Below, piece by piece: positions 1 through 5,612 of a stretch of DNA of 5,612 nt (the first letter of the stretch is position 1; each line of letters starts with the position of its first letter). The notes under the pieces were generated by a model. That model made no database searches. It was not told the DNA's origin and worked only from the letters and a program-made list of their open reading frames with translations. Source of the DNA: UBA6186 sp050012295 (GTDB taxonomy: Bacteria; Pseudomonadota; Gammaproteobacteria; UBA6186; Azoamicaceae). The DNA lies in the NCBI GenBank assembly GCA_050012295.1, contig JBEKHL010000073.1, positions 1 to 5,612 on the forward strand, given 5' to 3'. The position numbers and the translations under genes are program-made.

Positions 1-1816
1 TATTACCAAACAACCAATACCCTGTACACAATAAAGCTATTACTAGCGGCATAAATATTATACTAAAAAATTTAATTCTGTTTTCTAAAACCTGAATATC
101 TTCACGCAAAGATCTACGCACTTCTCGTAATTGTTTCCTAGTGCTTATAAGATCTTTTCTAAACGCTTCTTCTTCTTGTCTATGTTCTACTGACAATTTT
201 TGTTGTGCCATAGCAGATAATTTTTGTTTAGTTTCTTCCATCCTTTTTAATAAGGCTTCCTCAGCTTGTTGAAACCGACTTTGAGATTTAAGTTCAATTT
301 CATGAATTTTATCAAATCCCTTAGTATAAGAATCTTTATTTCTAACGCTAATTAACGCATCACTACCAGATAAATTATCTAATGCATTTAATATTAAATT
401 ACCGTTACCTGAAGTAGGTACAATTATTTGATTGCCTAAAAAGTTTTGCGCTGTAGCCCAAAAATGATCATGCAAAAAATCTGCATTAGCTATTATAACA
501 ATATTGGCTTGTTCGGTAGAAAATTCTTCGCTAAATGCTGACTTAATTTTACCAGTAACTCTAGCAGCTATTGTAATTGGTTTGTTTTCTGGTTGATACT
601 CTCTTAATAAACTGACTGGATTAGCTTTATATTTTGTTAAATCATTTTTATTAACTAACATTGCATCTTTTTTAATAACAACTAATGGTACAAATTTACT
701 AGAGCCTTGATCATTCGCAGAAATTGCCCCAGCAGAAGCAAAAGTTAATTTAGCTAAATTAGCAGTTAACACATCATTTTTAGCTAAAGATGATGCATCA
801 ACATCAATCCATAACGGATACAATCCTACCGTTTCTTTTCCTTGATAGTTATATCTTACTTGTTTAGCAAATTCTCTAGAAGCTACTATTTTATTAGCAT
901 CATAGTTTACTCCCCAAGCTTGTAATAATTTATTTATAGGGACCATTTCATTAGCGGTTTGTTCTTCTGAATTTGCATTATTTTTAATTTCTGATACTGG
1001 ATCTAATAACAATAAAACACGTCCACCACGCAAAACAAATTGATCAACAGCTTTAGCTGTAACTAATGGCAATTGTTCCCCAGTATTAATTAACAACAAA
1101 ACCTTAATGTCTTGTGGGATAACAGAAATTTGTTCTTTTTCTGTTGTTTCTAAAATTTTAGCATCAAACTGTTGCGCAATTTGTCGCCAAATAACCCATG
1201 GTCTAGCTTTATCTGGCATAAACTGAAAACCTGGTTCACCACTAATAGGCAAACTAGTAATTACCGCTATCTTATTAGTAGTTGTATTACTTAACTTAGC
1301 AATTAATCTAGTAATATCATACTCTAAATAACCTTCTCTATTAGGCTGAAAAAATGGAATAATTTCTTTACCAGTTACCGAATTACTAGCTACCAATCCA
1401 AAGTATAACTCCGTCCCCTCGTTATTTACTGGAACTCCTTGTAAACCATAGTGTACTGCCTGATCTTCGTACTCAGTAAATGGTTCCGGATCAATAACTT
1501 GTAAAGTAATTTTTTTATTAGAATACCTTTGGTATTGTTTTAAAAACTCCTCTACTCTTACAGCAAAGCTTAAAAAATAAGGGTTTTCTTTTGCTAATTG
1601 CCTAGAAAAAAATAATTTTAAAGTTATTGGTTCATCTATGCTAGCAAGGATTTTCTTGCTACCTTCGGATAAGCTAAATATTCGATTTTGAGTTAAATCC
1701 AACCGAGCAAAACTAAATAATTTGTTACTCATAAAATTAACAACTATTAATGAAAAAAATATTAAGGCCAATGTTAAGCCTGTTAATACTTTTCTATTTT
1801 TAATATTAATCTGCAT
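1..1816 (-). CDS. GldG-family ABC transporter auxiliary protein (3' end beyond window)
   Basis: The minus-strand frame is open from the ATG at 1816 to the left edge, giving 605 residues without a stop. Residues about 10-28 form an N-terminal membrane anchor. The family-like motif RLDLTQNRIFSLSEGSKKIL follows at 38-57, then a large extracytoplasmic-type region with LLLLDP at 268-273, ANADFLHD at 443-450 and NALDNLSGSDALISVR at 477-492. A strongly charged coiled coil spans about 503-580, and a second membrane helix covers about 582-603. This layout (helix, GldG/ABC_transp_aux domain, coiled coil, helix) is that of the proteobacterial GldG family. In relatives the protein ends soon after the last helix, so probably only a few residues are missing. 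It starts 2 bp after the permease stop with only a weak upstream AAGG, which suggests translational coupling. It probably forms the periplasmic part of the transporter; the substrate is unknown. Confidence 0.9.
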   Translation of the reverse strand, partial: MQINIKNRKVLTGLTLALIFFSLIVVNFMSNKLFSFARLDLTQNRIFSLSEGSKKILASIDEPITLKLFFSRQLAKENPYFLSFAVRVEEFLKQYQRYSNKKITLQVIDPEPFTEYEDQAVHYGLQGVPVNNEGTELYFGLVASNSVTGKEIIPFFQPNREGYLEYDITRLIAKLSNTTTNKIAVITSLPISGEPGFQFMPDKARPWVIWRQIAQQFDAKILETTEKEQISVIPQDIKVLLLINTGEQLPLVTAKAVDQFVLRGGRVLLLLDPVSEIKNNANSEEQTANEMVPINKLLQAWGVNYDANKIVASREFAKQVRYNYQGKETVGLYPLWIDVDASSLAKNDVLTANLAKLTFASAGAISANDQGSSKFVPLVVIKKDAMLVNKNDLTKYKANPVSLLREYQPENKPITIAARVTGKIKSAFSEEFSTEQANIVIIANADFLHDHFWATAQNFLGNQIIVPTSGNGNLILNALDNLSGSDALISVRNKDSYTKGFDKIHEIELKSQSRFQQAEEALLKRMEETKQKLSAMAQQKLSVEHRQEEEAFRKDLISTRKQLREVRRSLREDIQVLENRIKFFSIIFMPLVIALLCTGYWLFGN

Positions 1817-1818
1817 AA

Positions 1819-2556
1819 TTAATCGTTCGCCTTATTGGTTTCTAATACAATTACATTTACTAACGTCCATGTTAAAATTAATGAACCAAAATAAATTAAT
1901 GCTTTAAAATCTATTAATCCTTTTACAATGACATCAAAATTAGTTATAAAACTAAAATTACGTATTACATCCATTACTATTACAGGAAGTATTCTACCAA
2001 GGTAATCGGTAACCAAAGAAAAACCACTTACATTAAATAATAAACATATTAAAAACGAACCAACAAAAGCTATAACTTGATTAGTAGTAGCCGCAGAAAT
2101 ACAGGCGCCAATAGTAATAAATGCTCCTGCCATCAAAATACTACCTAAATATCCGGCCAAAATTACTCCATTATCTGGATTACCTAAATAATTTACTGCT
2201 AAAAACAACGGGAACGTTAAAATTAAAGAAATAATAATAAAAGACCATGCCGCCAATAATTTACTTAATACTGCTTGCATAGTAGTAATCGGTAAAGTAA
2301 ATAATAATTCCACTGTACCAAGCTTTTTTTCCTCTGCCCATAATCGCATAGTAATAGCTGGAATAAAGATCATATAAATCCATGGATGAGCACTAAAAAA
2401 TGGTACTAAATCAGCAATACCTCTTTGAAAAAAATTGCCAACATAAAAAGTAAATATACCATTCATTAATAAAAAAATTGTTATAAATACATAGGCAATC
2501 GGAGTAATAAAATAGTTTTTCAATTCTCTCTGAAATAAAATCCAAATATTGTACAT
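1819..2556 (-). CDS. ABC-2 type transporter permease, GldF-like
   Basis: This 245-aa integral membrane protein has about six hydrophobic helices, near residues 19-40, 54-70, 100-122, 131-155, 160-180 and 220-238. The N-terminal MYNIWILFQRELKNYFITPIAY is the usual opening of this family: a short cytoplasmic helix carrying RELK, followed by an F..P.AY segment. The segment MRLWAEEKKLGTVELLFTLPIT (70-91) matches the conserved cytoplasmic loop of ABC-2 exporters of the GldF type. The C-terminal part, NFDVIVKGLIDFKALIYF (206-223), is also typical. The ATG directly follows the ATPase TAA (zero spacing). A good AGAGGT ribosome site lies 8 bases upstream, inside the end of the ATPase gene. It is the membrane channel partner of the ATPase at 2557-3294 and, with the auxiliary protein at 1-1816, probably makes one complex. 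The length is normal for the family. The substrate cannot be told from sequence. Confidence 0.93.
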   Translation of the reverse strand: MYNIWILFQRELKNYFITPIAYVFITIFLLMNGIFTFYVGNFFQRGIADLVPFFSAHPWIYMIFIPAITMRLWAEEKKLGTVELLFTLPITTMQAVLSKLLAAWSFIIISLILTFPLFLAVNYLGNPDNGVILAGYLGSILMAGAFITIGACISAATTNQVIAFVGSFLICLLFNVSGFSLVTDYLGRILPVIVMDVIRNFSFITNFDVIVKGLIDFKALIYFGSLILTWTLVNVIVLETNKAND

Positions 2557-3294
2557 TTAATTTACCTCTTGATAACTTAAAGTAGTAATTTTACGGAAAA
2601 ATTTTTCTAATTCTTCAGTATTATTAGCTAATTTTTTTGGAATATCGTCAGCAATAATTTTGCCCATAGAAATGATAATAACTCTAGTACAAATAGCTTC
2701 TACTTCTTCTAAAATATGTGTCGATAAAATAATAACTTTATCTTTAGCCATATCTTTAATAAGTTCGCGCACTTCATGTTTTTGATTTGGATCTAAACCA
2801 TCTGTAGGTTCATCTAAGATTAAAATTGGTGGATCATGCAAAATAGCTTGAGCTAAGCCAACTCGTCGTTTAAACCCTTTAGATAAAGTATCTATAGGTT
2901 TATTAAGAACTTCTCGCAAATTAACTTGATTTATTATTCTATCTAAGCAATCAAGCAACTTAGAGCCATTATATCCTCTTAACTTAGCAATAAATTTTAA
3001 AAAATCGTACACCCTCATATCTAAATAACTAGGCGCACCTTCTGGTAGATATCCGAATTGCTGCTTAGCCTCTAAAGGATTTTTTAAAATATCGATACCG
3101 TTTAAACAAACAGTACCAGCAGTAGGATTTAAGAATCCAGTGATCATCCGCATAGTAGTAGTTTTGCCAGCTCCATTTGGCCCTAAAAATCCTACTATTT
3201 GTCCTTTTTTAGCGGTAAAAGAAATGTTGTTAACAACCAATTTATCATCAAATATTTTTGATAAATTTTTTACTTCTAGTTGAACCACTGACAT
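2557..3294 (-). CDS. ABC transporter ATP-binding protein, GldA-like
   Basis: This is a complete 245-aa ABC ATPase that powers the adjacent permease from the cytoplasmic side. All motifs are present: Walker A GPNGAGKT at 38-45, Q-loop region GYLPEGAP at 81-88, signature LSKGF at 137-141, Walker B ILILDEP at 157-163, D-loop GLD at 166-168 and switch histidine STH at 191-193. The Q-loop position carries Glu (E85) and the signature is LSKGF rather than LSGGQ; both are common in the GldA/ABC-2 exporter subfamily, so the enzyme is expected to be active. The C-terminal extension after about residue 215 (ELEKFFRKITTL) is a usual family feature. The start ATG has AAAGGA about 11 bases upstream, slightly far. 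The 61-bp gap before it holds only a weak promoter candidate (TATGAT at 3322-3327 on the minus strand, no clear -35), so it may also be read from the promoter at 4070-4098. Confidence 0.95.
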   Translation of the reverse strand: MSVVQLEVKNLSKIFDDKLVVNNISFTAKKGQIVGFLGPNGAGKTTTMRMITGFLNPTAGTVCLNGIDILKNPLEAKQQFGYLPEGAPSYLDMRVYDFLKFIAKLRGYNGSKLLDCLDRIINQVNLREVLNKPIDTLSKGFKRRVGLAQAILHDPPILILDEPTDGLDPNQKHEVRELIKDMAKDKVIILSTHILEEVEAICTRVIIISMGKIIADDIPKKLANNTEELEKFFRKITTLSYQEVN

Positions 3295-3355
3295 TATAAT
3301 TTAAGTCCTTTAAAATATTTAATCATACAGTTTATTTTGTAACAAATACCTTAAC

Positions 3356-4030
3356 TTAAGAAGGAGTTGCTACGCCTCGTTGAGCTCTCCAATGTTTGTG
3401 TACTAAATTTTCTTCTTTAGATTCTTCATCTCTATAGCTAGATAATTTTTGTTTACCATGAGTATTTTCATACTTAGCAAAATCAAGCACAGTAAATACG
3501 AATTCAAACACAAGCATACCTGCTCTCTTTAATGGATCCGCTTGGTTTTGAGCTATAAATCCTTCAAAAATTTGTTTAGTCCGATCAGAAAAAACATTAG
3601 CTACTGATTGACCTTTAAAATATTCTTCCCATAAATCCTTAAGAATATTACTTTCATCTTGAGTCTTTTCTTTTAATAATTTTTTAAAAAATAATTTTAA
3701 TCTTTCTTTAAATGCTGAAATATTACTATTGTTTTTTAATTTTAATATTTCTTGCAATTCATTATAATATTTTTCTTCTTTACCTGCTTGGCTTAAACAA
3801 GGTAATAATTTGTCTTTAAATGCTTCTAATAAGTTTAATTTATTTGGATCTGAACACTTCTCAACTACAAAATCTAAACATTTAAAAACAAAATTTTCAA
3901 ATGAATCTTCAGTTTTAAAATCATAATTTTTCATAAGAGCTTTATACTCTTCTTCTGTAGAATGCTCTCTAATATATTTGCAAAATTGTGGTAATAATGC
4001 TTTGTTTTCTATTTCTGTTTCTGGTGGCAT
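3356..4030 (-). CDS. Hypothetical 224-aa soluble, helix-rich protein
   Basis: I do not recognise this protein. It has 224 residues, no signal peptide and no membrane segment, and is rich in Lys, Glu, Phe and Leu, so it is probably an alpha-helical cytoplasmic or secreted protein. Four cysteines (17, 51, 59, 78) lie in the N-terminal half. Two similar hydrophobic stretches, FENFVFKCLDFV (44-55) and LVFEFVFTVLDFA (173-185), suggest repeated helical units. The end is unusual: an acidic patch RDEESKEEN (200-208) is followed by a basic, aromatic tail VHKHWRAQRGVATPS, encoded by DNA much richer in GC than its surroundings. The start is well supported by GAGG 7 bases before the ATG and by a strong promoter at 4070-4098. 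It lies between rpoE and the ABC operon, 61 bp before the ATPase. It does not resemble RseA, which would contain a membrane helix. An acidic patch near the C terminus also occurs in some type IV effectors, but that is only a speculation. Confidence 0.8.
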   Translation of the reverse strand: MPPETEIENKALLPQFCKYIREHSTEEEYKALMKNYDFKTEDSFENFVFKCLDFVVEKCSDPNKLNLLEAFKDKLLPCLSQAGKEEKYYNELQEILKLKNNSNISAFKERLKLFFKKLLKEKTQDESNILKDLWEEYFKGQSVANVFSDRTKQIFEGFIAQNQADPLKRAGMLVFEFVFTVLDFAKYENTHGKQKLSSYRDEESKEENLVHKHWRAQRGVATPS

Positions 4031-4069
4031 TTAATATCCTCTTTCATTTGCACAGATTAAGTTAGATAA

Positions 4070-4098
4070 ATTAGAACATATAAACTCATACTTGTCAA
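4070..4098 (-). promoter_or_regulatory. Strong sigma70 promoter for the 224-aa gene
   Basis: On the minus strand a perfect -35 TTGACA (4093-4098) is separated by exactly 17 bases from TCTAAT (4070-4075), which matches five of six bases of the -10 consensus. It is preceded by TG one base upstream, an extended -10. Transcription would start near 4063, giving a leader of about 33 bases that includes the GAGG ribosome site of the 224-aa gene. This is the best promoter in the window. It may also feed the ABC operon downstream, since no clear terminator lies between them. Confidence 0.72.
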
Positions 4099-4218
4099 TA
4101 CAATTTTCTAACCCTAATATTTAAATAAATTAGCATCTACACCTAATTTTAGCAACTTTTTTTACTATTTGCTGAATAAATATTTAAGGGTAGCATGTGA
4201 ATGTATTTGGATTTGCTG

Positions 4219-4249
4219 TACATTAAATAATAATAAATTTTTTAATGTA
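4219..4249 (-). repeat. AT-rich hairpin over the rpoE stop codon
   Basis: TACATTAAA (4219-4227) and TTTAATGTA (4241-4249) are perfect 9-base inverted arms around a 13-base loop. They overlap the last codons and the TAA of rpoE. The stem is almost all A-T, and no clear U tract follows on the minus strand, so it would be a poor intrinsic terminator. It could weakly stabilise the 3' end of the rpoE transcript. Chance is a real alternative in such AT-rich DNA. Confidence 0.3.
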
Positions 4250-4829
4250 AGACTTTTTTATTAGTGATTTTTTTTTCAATAGCTTCTCTAGCTCGAAAAA
4301 TTCTAGATCTAACTGTACCTACTGGGCACTCCATAATTAGTGCAATTTCCTCATAAGTCAATTCGTCAACTTCTCTCAGCTTAATTGTAACCTTTAATTC
4401 CTCTGGCAACTTGCTAATTAAAGAAAAAAATATATTTTCTAATTCTCCACGCAAAATTAGATTATCTGGTGCATTATACTCTTTTAAATTAGTTTTAATA
4501 ATAGAAACTAACTGCTCACTTTCCAAAATATCAAAGCTAAAATCTGGGAAATGACGATTTTTATCTATTAAGTAAGTTTTAGCAGTATTAATAGCTATTT
4601 TATATAGCCAAGTATAAAAAGAACTTTCTTTTCTAAAATGATCGATAGCTTTATAGGCTTTAATAAAAATTTCTTGCATAACATCCAATGATTCATGAGA
4701 ATCTGGGACGTAACGCTTTATTAATCTCAAAATTCTATGTTGATATTTGGTAACTAATAAGCCAAAAGCATTTCGGTTGCCATGCTGTATAGCCTGTATT
4801 AATACTAAATCCGTACTATTTGCTTGCAT
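4242..4829 (-). CDS. rpoE: RNA polymerase sigma factor RpoE (ECF sigma-24/AlgU type)
   Basis: This 195-aa ECF sigma factor directs RNA polymerase to envelope-stress promoters. Sigma region 2 lies at about 20-90, with DVMQEIFIKAYKAIDHFR (49-66) and FYTWLYKIAINTAKTYL (71-87), which bind core polymerase and the -10 element. Region 4 lies at about 130-187, with LPEELK (141-146), LTYEEIALIMECPVGTVRSRIFRAREAI (157-184) as the helix-turn-helix that reads the -35 element. These segments match the E. coli RpoE/Pseudomonas AlgU type nearly motif for motif, and the length is normal for the family (about 190). The ATG at 4829 has AAGG 4 bases upstream, and the MQANSTDLVLIQAIQHGN start aligns with the family. 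In most gammaproteobacteria rseA/mucA (the membrane anti-sigma factor) follows directly; here the next gene, after 211 bp, is an unrelated soluble protein. Control by an anti-sigma factor encoded elsewhere, or by some other means, must be inferred. Confidence 0.96.
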   Translation of the reverse strand: MQANSTDLVLIQAIQHGNRNAFGLLVTKYQHRILRLIKRYVPDSHESLDVMQEIFIKAYKAIDHFRKESSFYTWLYKIAINTAKTYLIDKNRHFPDFSFDILESEQLVSIIKTNLKEYNAPDNLILRGELENIFFSLISKLPEELKVTIKLREVDELTYEEIALIMECPVGTVRSRIFRAREAIEKKITNKKVLH

Positions 4830-4871
4830 ATGACCTTATTACATACTTTATTAATGATATTACTTGTAATA

Positions 4872-4877
4872 ATTATA
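4872..4877 (-). promoter_or_regulatory. Candidate -10 element for rpoE
   Basis: A perfect TATAAT on the minus strand lies 42 bases before the rpoE ATG, which would give a leader of roughly 35 bases. At the expected 16-17 base spacing the -35 is only CACTTT/GCACTT, a poor match to TTGACA. I could not find a convincing sigma-E autoregulatory promoter (GAACTT with a TCTGA-like -10 at 16 bases) in this gap, so the mode of control is open. Confidence 0.4.
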
Positions 4878-4927
4878 GCGACTATTTAGTAATAAAGTGC
4901 TGTATATGCCAGGTGCATGCTCACGTC

Positions 4928-4970
4928 TTTTTAAATAGTTCTCTTTAGTTTATAATCGTTTATTTATAAT
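4928..4970 (+). promoter_or_regulatory. Candidate plus-strand -10 elements facing the membrane protein gene
   Basis: Two perfect TATAAT hexamers lie on the plus strand at 4951-4956 and 4965-4970. The first has TTTTTA at 4928-4933 with a 17-base spacer as a weak -35. Either would send transcripts through the inverted-repeat element at 4970-5099 towards the gene at 5119, so the long hairpin would lie in the 5' leader. Such hexamers are frequent by chance in DNA this AT-rich. Confidence 0.25.
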
Positions 4971-5099
4971 AAAATAAATACCCATTAGGGTTAAGTGTTC
5001 TAAAATTAAAAAGCTGTAAACTCGCCCCGCTTTGCGTGGCTCAAACAACAGCCATTTAATTTTAGAACACTTAACCCTAATTAATGGATATTTATTTTA
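4970..5099. repeat. Long imperfect inverted repeat with GC-rich hairpin loop (MITE-like element)
   Basis: The two halves of this 130-bp stretch are reverse complements. The core stem pairs 4984-5010 with 5055-5081, 27 bp without mismatch, including GGGTTAAGTGTTCTAAAATT. After a 2-base mismatch, GCTGT (5013-5017) pairs with ACAGC (5048-5052). Outside the core, TAAAATAAATA (4970-4980) and its flank pair with 5083-5099 with one mismatch, after a 4-base shift (right arm CCCTAATTAATGG versus CCATTAGGG in the left). The loop holds a second hairpin, GCCCCGC (5024-5030), TTT, GCGTGGC (5034-5040), with one mismatch; 16 of the 22 bases at 5021-5042 are G or C. It encodes no protein. The structure fits a miniature inverted-repeat or palindromic element. 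I saw no clear target-site duplication, so mobility is inferred. It could also work as a bidirectional terminator or a leader RNA structure. Confidence 0.75.
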
Positions 5100-5111
5100 G
5101 TGCTAAATTCC

Positions 5112-5118
5112 AGAGAGG
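5112..5118 (+). promoter_or_regulatory. Shine-Dalgarno AGAGAGG before the membrane protein gene
   Basis: AGAGAGG is a good ribosome site, but no ATG follows at the normal 5-9 base distance. TTG at 5119 touches it directly (no spacing) and ATT at 5125 sits at 6 bases. An in-frame TAA at 5104-5106 limits the reading frame upstream. The site therefore supports translation beginning close to 5119-5127 rather than at the first ATG (5191). Confidence 0.45.
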
Positions 5119-5612
5119 TTGATTATTTATAAATTAATTAAACACCCATTAATTATCATATTGCTTATTGGCTCAGTACATTTATTGTTAATGTGGCCAG
5201 GAATGTTATCTCCTGATAGCCAAACTCAATATGCTATGGCTCTTTCCGGGTTATACAATGATCATCATCCGCCATTAATGTCTTTGGTTTGGGGGTGTTT
5301 GAATCAAATCATACCGGGTTCTGGTATGATGTTTTTACTTCATTTAGCTTTACTATACGGAGCAATTTTTTATTTAATTAATAGCGTTAACCTTTCCGTT
5401 AGTAGATTCATATTTTGTTTGTTTCCTTTAATACCACAAATTTTTTTCTATTGTAATACAATTTGTAAAGATGTTGGTTTTGCATTTAGTTTTTTATTTG
5501 TAGCGTCTTATTTAAGTTGTTTAACTTCTGGCAAAGGACGAATAAATTGGCATCAAACAATTATATTATTAATCATTTTGTTATACGGAACTAGCATTAA
5601 ATTTCAAGCTCA
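5119..5612 (+). CDS. Polytopic membrane protein, probable GT-C-like glycosyltransferase (3' end beyond window)
   Basis: The frame is open from an in-frame TAA at 5104 to the right edge. Read from TTG at 5119 it gives 164 residues with hydrophobic segments near 8-28, 69-89, 96-111, 118-134 and 146-160. After the first helix come WPGMLSPDSQTQY (26-38) and YNDHHPPLM (46-54), then CKDVGFA (116-122). A first external loop with SPDS...Q and D-x-H-P-P, followed later by a K-D pair, is a pattern I associate with uncharacterised membrane proteins of the GT-C glycosyltransferase type, which use lipid-linked sugars at the outer face of the inner membrane. That role is inferred and the exact family was not identified. 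The start is uncertain: beginning at the first ATG (5191) would delete the first helix and lacks a ribosome site, so I favour a non-ATG start near 5119. It is divergent from rpoE and seems unrelated to the left-hand genes. Confidence 0.72.
   Translation, partial: MIIYKLIKHPLIIILLIGSVHLLLMWPGMLSPDSQTQYAMALSGLYNDHHPPLMSLVWGCLNQIIPGSGMMFLLHLALLYGAIFYLINSVNLSVSRFIFCLFPLIPQIFFYCNTICKDVGFAFSFLFVASYLSCLTSGKGRINWHQTIILLIILLYGTSIKFQA

Noticed and set aside
1722..1907. 61-aa open frame on the plus strand
   Set aside because: It overlaps, on the opposite strand, the end of the permease gene and the start of the GldG-family gene, both strongly supported. It has no ribosome site and no recognisable motif.
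3295..3355. Dedicated promoter for the ABC operon
   Set aside because: TATGAT at 3322-3327 (minus strand) has no acceptable -35 at 16-18 bases and no correctly placed extended TG, so it is too weak to list as a feature.
4031..4241. Missed small gene or rseA remnant between rpoE and the 224-aa gene
   Set aside because: The 211 bp are very AT-rich. I recognised no gene-like segment or membrane-helix coding stretch there, only the promoter and weak hairpins.
4860..4915. Sigma-E autoregulatory promoter upstream of rpoE
   Set aside because: GCACTT followed by GTCGCTA looked tempting, but the spacing (about 12 bases) is too short and neither half matches the GAACTT/TCTGA pattern well.
5021..5047. 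Rho-independent terminator in the GC-rich loop of the repeat
   Set aside because: The 7-bp stem has a central mismatch and no T run follows on either strand, so it lacks the second half of an intrinsic terminator.
4984..5081. Integron attC site (GTTAAG...CTTAAC arms)
   Set aside because: The arms are a long near-perfect palindrome rather than the short R/L boxes with an extrahelical base typical of attC, and no integrase or gene cassette lies nearby.

Overview
The window is very AT-rich. It carries five protein genes on the minus strand, with a sixth, unrelated gene starting divergently at the right edge. The extracytoplasmic sigma factor at the right centre is close to the gammaproteobacterial RpoE/AlgU type along its whole length. 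Every complete gene ends in TAA and codons are strongly A/T-ending. Together these suggest an AT-rich, possibly host-associated gammaproteobacterium (Legionellales-like). That placement is an inference from protein resemblance and base composition, not proven.

Layout in the direction of minus-strand transcription (right to left): rpoE (4829-4242); a 211-bp gap with a near-consensus sigma70 promoter; an unrecognised 224-aa, lysine/glutamate-rich soluble protein (4030-3356); a 61-bp gap; then a tightly packed three-gene ABC transporter operon. The operon is an ATPase (3294-2557), a six-helix permease (2556-1819) and a large GldG-family auxiliary protein (1816 to beyond the left edge). ATPase and permease abut as TAA-ATG, and permease and auxiliary protein are 2 bp apart, so the three are almost certainly co-translated. 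They resemble the GldA/GldF/GldG set, which in Bacteroidetes is tied to gliding but is also widespread in proteobacteria that do not glide, where its substrate is unknown.

Right of rpoE lies a 289-bp divergent intergenic region. It contains the most unusual structure in the window: a ~130-bp imperfect inverted repeat (4970-5099) with a 27-bp perfect core stem and a short GC-rich hairpin in its loop, resembling a miniature inverted-repeat or palindromic element. It ends about 20 bp before a plus-strand gene for a polytopic membrane protein that looks like a GT-C-type glycosyltransferase and runs off the right edge. That gene has no ATG near its Shine-Dalgarno site, so its start is uncertain.

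No RNA genes, CRISPR array, complete insertion sequence or phage genes were seen. Points worth following up are the inverted-repeat element beside the ATG-less gene, the rpoE gene without an adjacent rseA-type anti-sigma factor, and the unrecognised 224-aa protein with its own strong promoter and unusual C-terminal tail. I found no convincing evidence for a wholly new biological system.
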